DNA of 64,000 nt, taken from Cladopsammia gracilis (taxonomy: Eukaryota; Cnidaria; Anthozoa; Scleractinia; Dendrophylliidae). The position numbers and the translations under genes are program-made. The DNA is taken from assembly GCA_022457155.1 (NCBI GenBank), contig JAJGOT010000275.1:222501-286500 (forward strand), given 5' to 3'. Positions 13,282 to 26,100 of this stretch are shown one piece after another (position 1 is the stretch's first letter; each line of letters starts with the position of its first letter). The notes under the pieces were generated by a model that saw only the letters and a program-made list of their open reading frames with translations, did no database searches and was not told the DNA's origin.

Positions 13282-13726
13282 TATTAAAAGCTTGCGTCAA
13301 CTAGAATCTATGCTTGATTGAATTGGACAAAAGGTATTGATGCAACTTATTTTTTATGTCGACTTATCTTTCTATTTGGCCAGGGCTACAGATGTTCATG
13401 ATGTTTTTTTTCAACAAGTGAAAGATAATTAACATAATTTATAGTCTTAGGAGAGGACCACTACTGGTGACGTTGGCATCCTCAATAAAGATTATCATTA
13501 TCATGTATGCATTTAAAGTGACTTGCCTTGCCTTGCAAGTTCCGGTTAAAACTGTAAAGTTGTAGTCATGTTTGTGGCATGGAATATTTTATGTGACAAA
13601 AGGAACCAGCATTAAATTGAAACAAATTGCATTGCTAGACTGACAGTTGTACTTCTCTAAACAGTAAGGTCTTCAAATTATGGTATGGTGTTGCAAAAAT
13701 GCTTTTCAGTTGAAGACACAGCATTG

Positions 13727-14510
13727 AATTTACATGTTATTTACAGGGTCTCGATAGCCCCCCTTTTTCAATTTACATGTTATTTACATGGTCTTGATAG
13801 CCCCCCTTTTTCAATTTACAGGGTATTGATAGCCCCTCTTTTTCAATTTACATGTTATTTACATGGTCTTGACAGCCCCCCTTTTTCAATTTACATGTTA
13901 TTTACATGGTCTTGACAGCCCCCCTTTTTCAATTTACATGTTATTTACAGGGTCTTGATAGCCCCCCTTTTTCAATTTACATGTTATTTACATGGTCTTG
14001 ATAGCCCCCCTTTTTCAATTTACATGTTATTTACAGGGTATTGATAGCCCCCCTTTTTCAATTTACATGGTCTTGATAGCCCCTCTTTTTCAATTTACTT
14101 GTTTTTTACAGGGTCTTGATAGCCCCCCTTTTTCAATTTACATGTTATTTACATGGTCTTGATAGCCCCCCTTTTTCAATTTACATGTTATTTACAGGGT
14201 ATTGATAGCCCCCCTTTTTCAATTTACATGTTATTTACAGGGTATTGATAGCCCCCCTTTTTCAATTTACATGTTATTTACATGGTCTTGCTAGCCCCCC
14301 TTTTTCAATTTACATGTTATTTACATGGTCTTGATAGCCCCCCTTTTTCAATTTACATGTTATTTACATGGTCTTGCTAGCCCCCCTTTTTCAATTTACA
14401 TGTTATTTACATGGTCTTGACAGCCCCCCTTTTCCAATTTACATGGTATTGATAGCCCCCCTTTTTCAATTTACATGTTATTTACAGGGTCTTCATAACC
14501 TCCGTTTCCT
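13727..14510. repeat. 43-bp minisatellite
   Basis: The unit begins AATTTACATGTTATTTACA and ends GATAGCCCCCCTTTTTC; period 43 (13727, 13770, ...). It has about 19 units including several shortened ones lacking the inner TGTTATTTACA. Units vary at fixed sites (CATGG/CAGGG; TCTTG/TATTG; GATAG/GACAG/GCTAG). A degenerate tail continues to about 14795. Confidence 0.92.
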
Positions 14511-14812
14511 AATTTACATGTTATTTACAGTGTCTCTTTTTAAATTTACATGCTGTGTACAAAGTCGCCTTTTCCAATTTACATGTTATTTACATGGTCT
14601 CTGTTCCTATACCTTCAAAATTTACAGCCTATTCACTATAATTTACATGTTTCAGCTCTAATATTTACATGTTATTTACATGATTATTGATAACATGTAA
14701 ATGTCCAAATAGTCTGTAAATTATCGTTTACAGTCTATTTTCAGTGATTTACATGTTATTTACATGTTATTTACATAGTATGTAAATTTTCAACTTTTCC
14801 AGTGATCACTGT
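14511..14812. repeat. Degenerate tail of the minisatellite with element end
   Basis: TTTACATG words in both orientations, ending TTTTCAACTTTTCCAGTG, the inverted form of the sequence at 4918..4936. Confidence 0.7.
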
Positions 14813-15635
14813 ACCTAAAAGCTGGAGAAAAGATTATTTTCTTCTTTTGTTCCTACCTCGACTTTGTCATCTTTGACTTTGCCCATCCAACCATTAAATT
14901 TACCGGTGGAGCTTAATGGAGCATCTTTTCCCTTGAGCTTTTGAAAAATAAATCACTAATTTTAGTATAGGTAATCGTATTATCAGTTCTTGATTTCGGA
15001 TATTTTACGAATAATTATTCGACTGTGACGTCATTTTAACTTATAAGGGAAAGAGGACACACAAAATATCCGAGCGTATTACACAGTAGATTGCCGTATT
15101 ACACCTTAGCATCGTGGTTTCAAGACACAAGCTATTATAAATGCAAGAATTTCAGTCGAATAATAAATCTCTTATTCAATGGCTTAACAGATAATACGCG
15201 CGGATATTTTACGAGTTGCGTAGTATTTTTTCACACATACTTCAGTTCATAATTGATTATTCCGACTATCTTCAAAGTTGACACCGTGTAACAGCGCGCG
15301 GACGATTTTTAACACAATATTTTGATAGCGGCAATATGTTGCGAGTTTTTTAATCAGCTTCAAAAACTCCAACGCAAAAATTACGGAAAAAATCGTCCGC
15401 GCACCCATGTAGCGCGGCATCAACTTTTAGCGCAACATTGTTGCGCAAAAAATTGTCGTTGTGAATCGCCCCGTGCAACATCACCGTAACTCCCAAGAGT
15501 GCCAAAAATCAAAATTCACGAAAAACGGCGAATTTCATTTTGTAAAATATCGAAAAACAAATAGTACCATGCAAAAGTACTGCCAAAGAGGTTTCATTTA
15601 ATCTGTCACACCATAGGATTTCGTCGACAGACTTT

Positions 15636-15818
15636 AAGGCTCACCTTCACCCAAAAGACGTTGCGGTCGTCTGTTTTTGTTTCAGTTTGAAATGCTCCAT
15701 TGTTCAAACGCGTGATCTGATTGGTTGCACGCATTCGAACGTTAATTTCGTGTTACACAAAATTCAGCACAGAAAGTGATTACGGCGCGCACAGCATTTT
15801 GAGTGAAGGTGGGCCTTT
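15636..15818. mobile_element. MITE family 3, copy 1
   Basis: AAGGCTCACCTTCACCCAAA and GAGTGAAGGTGGGCCTT ends. The core AAGACGTTGCGGTCGT and ATCTGATTGGTTGCACGCAT is shared with 19394..19552. Confidence 0.8.
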
Positions 15819-16431
15819 TAAAGTTGGAACTAAACGGTATGTCTCCATAATTGACTCTGGGAGTGAAAGGGTTAAAAGTGCCTATAACCCTTAAATACGA
15901 ACAAAAGTCGTGTTAGTGAGTTAAAGAGATTTCAATTTACAAAATGTTTATTGATTAATTCATTGATTAGGGCGACTCCGTAGCTGTCCAAACGATGTCT
16001 GTGATTGGAGAACGATACAATTGATATATCACTTGAACAATGCCCCTATCCTTTATCCCTATCCTAACGGGAGAAATCTGTTGTTTTCTTTGAAATCACA
16101 GACATCGTTTGGACAAGTGCTGGACTACCCATTGATTGATTCATTCAAATTCTTGCGTCTGTTCATATGGAAAATTTCAGCGCAGTTACTGGTATGAAGT
16201 TGTGTACATGATAGCGTGTACGAAAATATGAACTCTGATGGTTTTCTTTGCTGTGATTATGAAAATTATCAATGATATATACTTATTCAGCATCGAGAAA
16301 TCATTTTTAATCCAAAAAAGTCTAAAATAGTGGAAATAATGTTAATCTTGCCTTCCGTTAACCGAAACACGCTTGGTAAAAGGGCAGGCCTGTTCGTATG
16401 GGAACATTTTCAGCCCTGTTACTGAGATCCC

Positions 16432-16500
16432 GGTTGGACAAACGGGTTGGACAGACCGGTTGGACAAACGGGTTGGACAGACTGGTTGGACAAACCGCCG
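16432..16500. repeat. Short minisatellite GGTTGGACAAACG
   Basis: About four units of 15-16 bp alternating GGTTGGACAAACGG and GGTTGGACAGACYG. Its flanks CCTGTTACTGAGATCCCGG and CGAATCCCGGTAACCGGGCC are loosely inverted. Confidence 0.75.
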
Positions 16501-17088
16501 AATCCCGGTAACCGGGCCAGCCTGCCTTCTCAGTATAAACATATCGCAAATTTTACAAAGGAAATAGAAGTGAGAATAAAATGCTTTGTTTTTGCCCGCC
16601 TAACCTCGTTTTGAACTTTTTTACTGCGAGGCTTAGCGGCATAAGTCCTTTGTTTTTATACAAAATGGCGGGCGTGATAATGGCCAATTGGTTTTGATCA
16701 CTTCTAGTTAAATATTCATGAAATAGTGGTGCTTTTCTGACATCATAGAAATACAAGATGTCCTGATCCAAAAAATCATGACGTAATCCTCACTTCTTAT
16801 GACGTTATCTTATTAGTTGTCATATTTTAAAAGAGCGCATCCCTACTTACTTTTGTGGCGTTTCATTGGCGCGTCCTGAGCATGTAACAGCGTATGACAC
16901 AGAATTTTTCTAAACCTACTAAGCACAGGGATACTCTCCTCTGTTTGTGTGGTTTACTGTGCATCTGTAATGGCCCGATCGCTTTATCAAACTAGCCTCA
17001 CTAAAGGAGAACTTTAGCGCTCTTGAAACTAATAAAAATGAAATAAAAATTCTCAAAAGCACTGTCATGTTGTGTAACTTTGTTTTAC

Positions 17089-17181
17089 AGTGTTTATCCT
17101 GGTGATTTGGTTCGACTTGCTCGCTACTCGACTCGCTTTCTCTAGTGTTCTCTTCCTGTGCACTAGGCTTTCGCCTGGTAT
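17089..17181 (-). CDS. Gene A probable exon 7
   Basis: 31 codons, phase 0, acceptor ACTAG and donor GTAAAA. It encodes a basic amphipathic stretch ([15 protein letters not shown]) where the family has the long repeat-2 helix with KA..VA. The exon is inferred from position, frame and helix-like composition. It is less certain than exons 1-6. Confidence 0.5.
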
Positions 17182-20100
17182 CTAGTAGGGTGGGGTAAGG
17201 TAAAGCTCGACTACAGCAGGACGTTCGCGCGAAAATCTACTAACATTTTACTTGCCTTTTGCTACGGTTAGGTAATGAGTTACTCGTGTCAAAAATGCAA
17301 AAAAAATGGGGGGTCACCAACTTCGTTTCGGAGATCAGATGTCTGAAAGGCCACCCTAATTTTGAAAAATCGGTTTAACCAAGAGAAGGTTTAACTTACT
17401 CGATTTGGCCCCAATGTCTTGTGTCGTGTGTCGACTTGTAGATGAATCTCTAAAATGCAAATTTCTATGCCAAATTTTATATGAGTTCGTCAATTAAGCA
17501 AATTCATTCAACTGGTGGTACGTCCCTTAATGCATTTTCAAACCCTAACAACCTCAAGTTGGCGAGATTCGGCGTCGTGTGGGTAGAAAAATGGGAAAAT
17601 TTTAAACTTCCTACATTGATTTTTTATTCACTTTTTCACAATCTGTCGAGAATTGGAAGAGAAAATTATCTATCCAAAAAAATGTAGGAGTCATCGACCA
17701 TCCAAGCGGATTAAATCAAAGCAAAGTTAATGCAACGGCCACCAGCCTTTTATTGGTTTACATTTCTTCCTATGCGCGCGCTCTCGTGCAAGACGTAGCA
17801 AGGCATTGCGACAAGTAAAGTTTTTTTTTATTGTAAAGTATTACCTGAAGAATGCGGTATTCGTTATTACGTTTCTCAAAGATAGCCAAGTAGCCTTCGT
17901 CACATTGCAGCATCTTTTTCTCATAAGGAACTCTCACATCCTGATACTCCCCAGCCATCTGTTTGTAATGTACTACGGTAACAGTATCAGTGATGACGAC
18001 TTTGTTAAATCCAGACTCAATTCTATAAAACAAAGGAAAAAAATACATGTTAGGTTGCGTAAATTTAGAAAATTCCACATAAAACCGGTTTTTCGGTAGA
18101 AGTGTATGTTTTTTATTCAACTCACCCGCCTTCAACAATCTCGAATGAAGTACCAAAGTAACTTGTAAATTCTTCAGACTCGTGCCCTCCAACCTCACGG
18201 TGCTGCACTGGTTTGTCATCCAACTGCAACACATTTCATCTATCTTAAATGAGCATTTTCATTACCAAAGTGGTAGAGTCTAAATGCTGTAGCTCAGAAG
18301 GAGGTCGGACACCTTAATGATAATATATAACGTAGTTACTGTTTAGCTTTCAGTTGAGGTTGGGGTTAGCAGTTTATATAGTTAAATTTAGGCCTGAACA
18401 ACCCGTGGTGGTACCCTGGTACGGTAGGCTATGTAAGCCTAAGCCTAGCTGAGGTCACAGGTTCAATCCTGAGTGGGGTTTTTAGATTTTCTTTTTTACA
18501 CTGACAAATTTATTGAAAATAAAATTCAAAGTGTCGACATTACGTTATAATTCTCTAGTATCACTAGTATCTGAGCTACATAACTACAATACCCGCAGTG
18601 CATCATCTAATCAAGTAGTCATACCCTCATTTCGAACTAATCTCAGGAGATTCTGCCCGAGCGTTATTGGAAGATTTGTTTGGAATAGTATTCCACAATT
18701 AATCAGAGACAAACAATCTGAAAAGATGTTTAGAAAAGCACTTTTACGCTGGTACCTTGCTCAATACCAATGAAACATCATCTCTTTGACAATTTACCGA
18801 GTTATTTTTATAAGTTTTCCTTTACTTTTTTACTAAAAAATTACAAGTTTTTTTGTTATAATGACGTAACTAAAGGGGCACAATATTGGTCTATCTAGAC
18901 GTGCCCCTCTCCTCTCTTTCCTATATACAATGTGATTTAATTTAAGATTAAGTGGTGTAATTTTGTACTGTACGTTTTCTTTCCTTGTAAATTTTATATT
19001 ATTTAGTTACTTTTATCATATTATATTCAATTCTGTATTATCATCTGCTAAGGTTTGGAGAAATAAATAAATAAAAAAAAGGTGTCCGACCTCCTTCTTA
19101 GCTATAGCAGGTAGACTCTGCCTTTTCATTACCAAAGTACAGTTGAACCTCCCCTTATTACGTTATATAATTTTCAATAAGGTGTCCGACCTCCTTCTTA
19201 GCTATAGCAGGTAGACTCTACCTTTTCATTACCAAAGTACAGTTGAACCTCCCCTTATTACGTTATATAATTTTCAATAAGGTGTCCGACCTCCTTCTTA
19301 GCTATAGCAGGTAGACTCTACCTTTTCATTACCAAAGTACAGTTGAACCTCCCCTTAGTGACCACCCAAAATTCAAAGCCAAAGTGGTCGCTTAAAGGCC
19401 CACCTTCACCCAAAAGACGTTGCGGTCGTTTGTTTTTGTTTTGAAATGTTCCATTGTTCATATTCATGATCTGATTGGTTGCACGCATTCAAGCATGAAT
19501 TCAGCACAGAAAGAGATGGCGCGCACAGCATTCTGGGTGAAGGTGGGCCTTTAAGGGAGGCGGTCGTGTTTCATTCCGTCGTGCTCCAGTTCGCGTTCAA
19601 CTGTATACTCTCGCAATACTCGTGTTTTCTCGCCACAAATCATGCCTTCTACTAAACCTACCCGTCAGTCTCGGACCAACCACAAACATCTTGCCACCGA
19701 CTACGAGTGGGAAGGTATCGACGGCCTTCTGGCGAGCGGTACGGCCGACAGCGACGATCTTTTTCGTCTTCTGACGCCATGAAGCGCTGCAGTCGGAACG
19801 AGCAACCAAGGATTGCAGCCGTTTGCTAGCACAGCGACCGCAGCAACAGCTTCCTTCGCCTGGCCCCGGCGCGATCCCAAAGGTATCGAAGCCCCGTGCC
19901 AAGCCTGCAGAAATCCCATTGCCGGACAACAAACCTTAGCCTACGGGCAATCAATTAGATGACGCGACGTGGCTTGCACTGCTCAACAAAACTCGGGAGC
20001 TGGAGATACGAAAGCTCGAGCTCCAGCTAGAGCTGGCTAAACTTGGCCACCACGCCATGCAAACCAACAAAGCTACCAGCGTCGATGAATCGGTAAAATC

Positions 20101-23100
20101 AATGGGCGATGTGAAGACTCGACAGAAGACACGCTTTCCTCAACCTTCGCCGCACTTCTTTGCTCCAGGTGAGCCCAACTATTGTGACGTTACCCTAGCC
20201 GAGTTCTGCGCGGGCTATTTTACCATAGTACAACAGCATCCCGATGATCATGGGTCAGACCGTTTGCCCCAGGGAGCACTTTTAAGCCATTTCCACGACC
20301 TCTTGGTTTTGGCCTCTAGTTATAAGTAGTCAGCGGTGCGCTCCTTCCACTACAAGGTTTTGAAATCCATTGAGATGGGCCTCGTGAAATGGGGGGACTC
20401 CTTCGAATCCTTCAAGCAACCTTTCTTCATCCCGACCGCTTTATTGCCATCGACAGCCCCAGGTCCCGCAACAGGGAAACAGCAATCGAAATCACCATCT
20501 CCCTCGCCCTCAATTTCCCGCGGCGACATATGCGACGCGTGGTCTTGGTACGAAGATTCCTCCAACATCGCCTGTTCCAAGCTACACGTTTGCGTAGTTT
20601 GCAAACGCTCCGATCATCGCGCTCTCAACTGCCTCAAACGTAAGTTCCCAGTCCCCACTCGGCGCTCAGACCTTCCCTCGCGCGACTAACTACAGGACCC
20701 TCCATCTCCTTCCTCTCTTTCTCTCATCCACGACACGCTTTCCAACCCCATCAGTCCTACACATCACCCACTACCCATCCATGCTCCTCTCACCGCCCGG
20801 CTGATCGCCATGCATTCCAAGCTTCAGTCTGCTTCCGGTCCCAACGCCTTAACTTTGCGGCTTCCTGTTCCTTCAACTCTCAATATCCCCGAGTTGCGTA
20901 CACGTCTACATGACTACCGCGATCACCGCCTCTGCGATTTTCTACTCTTTGGTTGGCCAATCGGCTACTCGGTTTCCACTTGCCCCATTTCTACTCAGCA
21001 CAACCACGGCTCCGCTCTATCTCGTCCGCAGGTCGTCGACTCTTTCCTGGCCACAGAGTGCCTTCTCGGAGCAACATGCGGTCCATTCTCCGAAAACCCT
21101 CTCAGCGTCGATCTTGTAACCTCCCCTCTTCAAATCGCACACAGCCGCTCTGGAAAATCGCGTGTTGTTGTCGATCTTAATTTTCCCCACGGTGACTCGG
21201 TGAATAAGAGGATTCCTACGGACAGCTACCTTGGCGCGCCTTTTATCCTAAGTCTACCGGTGGTCGATGCCCTCATCAGCATTATCCGCCAAAAAGTTCA
21301 GGGTTGTCATGTCTTCAAGAAGGACTTAAGCCGTGCTTATCGTCAACGTACTTCGCATCGATCCGCGTGATTTCCACCTCCTCGGTTACCGCCACCAGGG
21401 CTTCTTATATTTCGACGCAGCTCCGCCATCTAGTCTTCTTTCCTCAGCTATGATGTGTCAGCGGACCACCTCTGCGGTCATGTCCATGTTTCACTACATG
21501 GGCTATCATTGCACTAATTACATTGACGACTTTGGCGTGGCCGACTCCCCCAATAACTCAACTGCCGCCTTCAACGCCTTAAGCGATCTTCTTTCCTTGT
21601 TGGGTCTCCAGTCATCCCCCGATAAAGACTGTCCTCCATCCACCGCTATCGTCTTCCTCGGTATTCACCTCAACACCCTCGCCATGATGATGTCCGTCCC
21701 ACGGGTACGCCTTCAAGAGTTCCTTCACCGTTGCAGCTCCGCTCTTAACCTCACTGATATCCCTCGCCGCGACTTACAATCGCTCCTTGGTGTCATGTCC
21801 TTCGTTACCGCTTGCCTTCGCCCCGCCCCGCCCTCATCTTCATGTCAACCCTCCTCCACACGCGTCGCTTTCATCGCGACTCGCCCTCCTGCCTTTTGTT
21901 CGAAGACAACAAGTCCCACTTGCGTTTGGTGCCATTTCCTTCCTTCCTTCAACGGTGTTCCCCTCATCAAGACTTCTCCGTGGCTCACCGATCCTAGGCA
22001 TCTTTCCACCGACGCTTGCAACACTGGGACCGGCGGTTATTTCCATGGTCAGTTTTTCCACACTCCGGTCCCTGGATGACATAAATGTGTTGGAGCTCCC
22101 ATCCATCATGGCGGCCCTCAAGGTCTGGGGCTCCGACTTGCGCGGGTTCCGTTTTGTTCTCCAGTGCGTCAACAGCAACAGCGTTCTAGCATTAAACTTA
22201 GGGCGCTGACGGTCTCTCGGCATGCAAATCCGTCTGTGTGAAATTTGGTTTCTCTCCGCGTTTTACGACTTCGAGATGACCGTTTTCCACATTCCCGGCC
22301 GTCACAACACTCTCAGCCGTTGGCACTTATCTCCGTATCACGGGCCCAATTCAAATTGTTGACCAGTGATACTTTAACCACCCACGTGGCTTGTCCTCTA
22401 CACTATTTTGACTTCGTATTTTGACGCGTATTTCTATTGTGATTTCGTATTTTGACACGTATTTCTAGTTTACGTGTTTAAATAAAAAAGAGACGACGTC
22501 AGTCGAAAGGCTTGCTTAAACGCGCATGTACAAGTGACGCAACAGCGGGAACCATGTTACGCGCATGGAATTGTAACCAGTGCCATTCGCGGGGAAATAT
22601 GCAACCGGCGCCATGCGCGGGAAAATATGCAACCAGTGCCAAGCGCGGGAAAACATCCGTTAGCGAAGTCACTTTGGTTTTTTTATTTGTTCCTAAAAAT
22701 GACCCGACATTTTTGCTTTGATTGATTTATTGAACACGAAAAATGAAACTTCTCAAACATTGAATCCTGGTACATGACGCCTAATGTGCATGTTGTTCAA
22801 AAGTATTTTTTTCTCTTACGTATGTGTCCAGTTCAACAGTTTTGTAAGCAGCAGTTCCATACTCATCTTGAGTGGATTTACTTCCAACCCAGAAATGGAC
22901 ATCGTAATGTATCTCCTGAAAAGAAAGGGGAATCAGTTGTAATTTATGTGAAATAAACATGTGTTTCTGTGTTTTGATATACCTTAAGGGGGCAGTATAC
23001 CTGAATGCCATTTTATCGATGCTTAAGATCGGTTTTATGTAATTATCTCGTTAACGTTTCAAACAATAAAAAAAATACCATAAAATGGTTTGTAGATGAA

Positions 23101-26100
23101 TTTTATGCAATGTTTTGTGATTTTTTGGTGATGTTTTGGAGTGTGTGAGAGGAAAAAAAATGTGGGGGTGGGGTGAGAAGATTTGTGAAATTTAAGAAAA
23201 ATGAGAAATATTGAAGATTCGATAAAGTTTAAAAATTAGAATATGAAGTCAATAATAATAACATGGACGCCAAAACAATCCTCCACTAACCGGGTATGCG
23301 GCGTGGGTGTCAACCGTTTGTTGTTATTTTGAAAATAATTTTCTTTCTTCTTACCCTTCTTTAAAACTCTTACAATTCATTCAAATTCAGGTGTGCATGT
23401 TTGAAAATTTTAAAGACTGAAAAACATTTTCGGCCCTTGGGGCCTTCTTTATTTAATCTGGGGAAGATAAAAGAGGGTCAGCCCCTAGGTCTGGCACTGC
23501 ACATGAGCACATGCGAGATCACAAAGCACAAACATGTAGTGGTAAGAAAAAGAGATGTTCAAAGCTGCAATAGCTGTAGTTTTGTGGTTGCTTTCACCGA
23601 ATGGATTTTAACGGGCTATTTCAGTATGGTCTGTTTTACATTAGTGGACGCGCGGTGGTGTAGTGGTTAGCCTGTGCGGTGGTGTAGTGGTTTGTGCGTT
23701 GGACTTCAGATCTGAAGGTCGGTGGTTCAAGCCTGGTCTCTGCGTCATGTTGTTTCCTTAGACAAGAAACTTTACTCCACATTGTCTCTCTCCACCCAGG
23801 TGTATGAATGGGTACCGGCAACAAAATGCTGGGGGTAACCCTGCGATAGACTAGCATCCCATCCAGGGAGGGGGGGGGGCAGCAATACTCCTAGTTGCTT
23901 AATGCTACAGAAACCGGGTTAAGCTCCTGCCGTGTGAGCGACCTGTGGCTCGCGTGCAACTTTATCTTTCAGGATTAACGGTTTCTTATTCGCTCAGTTA
24001 ATTGGAAAATAAAACTCTTATACAAACCTCTGAGTCTGGATCTTTCTCAGCGTGGAGAATGATGTATGAATCACCGTTGTAGAATTTTCCGTATTCGGTC
24101 TTAGGCCAGTCTTTCACCTAAAAATCACAGGGTCAATCATTCAATAAAACCATCCACAAAGAGGCTTTTGACAGCAGACGCCTGACGCCTTACAATACAT
24201 AAACGCGCTTCCTTATTCCAAATATGTTGAAATAACTTCATGTAACATATCAAACACAAAAAAGAGTGTTTCATCAGGATATCCAAACACCGAGAAGAAG
24301 GTTGAAAAAACGAAGCGCAGCCAAGTTTTTTTTAACCGACTTCGAGGTGTTTGGATACCTAATGAAACACGCTTTCGAGTGTTTAATATAGCTTCTCAAA
24401 CTGATCATTAAATACAAAGAAAACGATGGAATAAAATCGCCAAAATCTATACTAATTAAAATTGGGTTTCAGAATCACTGTCTTGCTGAAATAACAAATT
24501 TTGCTTAGCCTATTCCATGTTATATCGCCAAATGACACCAAATATACAACTTATAATTAATTGCATAAAAAGATTCTATAGAGCAAAACCTAAGCAGCAG
24601 CAGTTTGGAGATAAAGTGCAGGATTGGCACGATGGAAGTAGATCACAGTTCATCAACATGATTTGATTTCGTGACTGCAGGCGGTCAAGGAATTAACATT
24701 GCCATTCTTGTGGAATTTTGAAACTTTTAGCCTTTATTTTGTCTCTTTAGTTAATATTTCTTTCTTCGTCACTTCATGTTTCAAGATAATGGAGCAATCT
24801 CCTGGTTATAACCATCAAAACACGATAACAAACATTAACGTTTCAAAGAATCCTTTGAGATCGCATGTTGACAACCGCAGGCATACCGTTTGTTCTTCAG
24901 GGCCCAGTTGTTCGAAAACCGGTTAACGCCAATCCCGGATTAAAAGTTAACCGAGAATTTCATTTCTCTGTTTAAAAATTTTGTTTTCAAAATTAAAAGG
25001 TCGTTTGTAGCTAATAGTCAAGACAAGTTAAAGTCAAAATTGAAGGGCAGAAAACTTTGGCAAATTTTCAGTTGTTGAGTTAATCGTGCTTTGAACAACA
25101 CGGCCCAGGTATGATGAACCGAAGCATGCACTTGAGTTAACCGCGGTCAAACTGTGAGCATGCACAGGTGAGCAGGTTTTGGAGCATTTTACGATGTTGA
25201 CAGAACTAGTGAATACTTTTCAACGGCTCACACGATTTGCAATCGGCTTTGAATTTAGATTCAGCAAGCATTGGGAAGGCTTCTCCCAGAAATTTGGGTT
25301 CGTGGATTGTTTTGTCAAAGAGCGCCAAGTATTAAAAATTTCAAGAGAATTTTATAGCTAATTTTTGATGGCCTTAATCCCTCCGCGCTTCTGCTCCGAC
25401 GATTTTGCCGAAATTTGGTAAGGGTATGTTTTAACCAAAAACCCTCAAATCCCTTTTTGTGGCCATTTCAACTCGTTTCTGTGTTATTGTGAGAGATCCT
25501 ACACAAATATGTTAAAAAAAGTCATCTTCAAGCAAACACAGCGATGTGGTTAAGTCAATGTAAGCTGTTTCCAGAAATTTAACACATAACGGCAAACTTT
25601 TTCACCGCAATCACCCGGTGTGAGTTTGTTCAAAATGTGGGGTTCATTTAAGCTCGATTATCACTTATAAAAATAATTTACCAGTTACATCAAATTCTGT
25701 CATATCATTGCTAAATAATAGCTATACGTTTTCGCAAAGTTTTATAGGCATCGGTTTAGAGCTGCAAAAGGTATGACCCAAAGTTTGTCACAGATGAGTG
25801 CGCCCGAAATAATAACGGAGCCACCTTTTAAGAACAGTGTCCAGGCTGAAATATCGTGTTTTCATGATTATAACCAGGAGATTGGTTTAAGCTTACTTCA
25901 GTATCTTAAAATAGAAAGATATTCATCAAAAGCGATCAACGCAAAGAAATAACGGCTAAAATATTCACCAGAATGGCAATTTTGATTTCTTGACCGCTTG
26001 TCATGAAATTTGATGAACTGTAATCCACTTCCATCCTTGTCATTCTGCACTTTTCCTTTAAACTACTTCTTTTGCTTTAATTTGCGCTATAGAATCCGGC

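Larger units (their letters stand above)
19642..22380 (+). mobile_element. Decayed DIRS/Gypsy-like retroelement (gag-like, RT, RNase H)
   Basis: GC-richer than its surroundings and full of open fragments in changing frames. From left to right: a gag-like region with a [18 protein letters not shown] zinc-knuckle-like end, a reverse transcriptase and an RNase H. The RT shows [22 protein letters not shown] (the YxDD-type catalytic motif) and FLGIHLNTL. The RNase H shows [28 protein letters not shown] and [10 protein letters not shown]. The RT/RNase H style resembles DIRS-like elements, but no tyrosine recombinase or integrase is seen, so the class is not settled. Stop codons and frameshifts make it inactive. 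It lies within the intron between gene A exons 4 and 5, antisense to the gene. Confidence 0.8.

Noticed and set aside
13727..14510. Regularly spaced repeat resembling a CRISPR array
   Set aside because: No unique spacers: units abut and differ only at a few bases, and the window is eukaryotic.
13685..14661. Open frames of 76 and 97 codons with repeated FQFTCYLHGLDSPP
   Set aside because: They are translations of the 43-bp minisatellite; the period is not a multiple of three and there is no gene context.
16553..16771. 72-codon minus-strand frame as a C-terminal exon of gene A
   Set aside because: No acceptor in phase, and the sequence looks like a dispersed repeat with CAAAATGGCGGGCGTGATAA.
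23640..23740. tRNA gene
   Set aside because: A and B box-like words are present, but there is no acceptor stem and the sequence runs into a SINE body.
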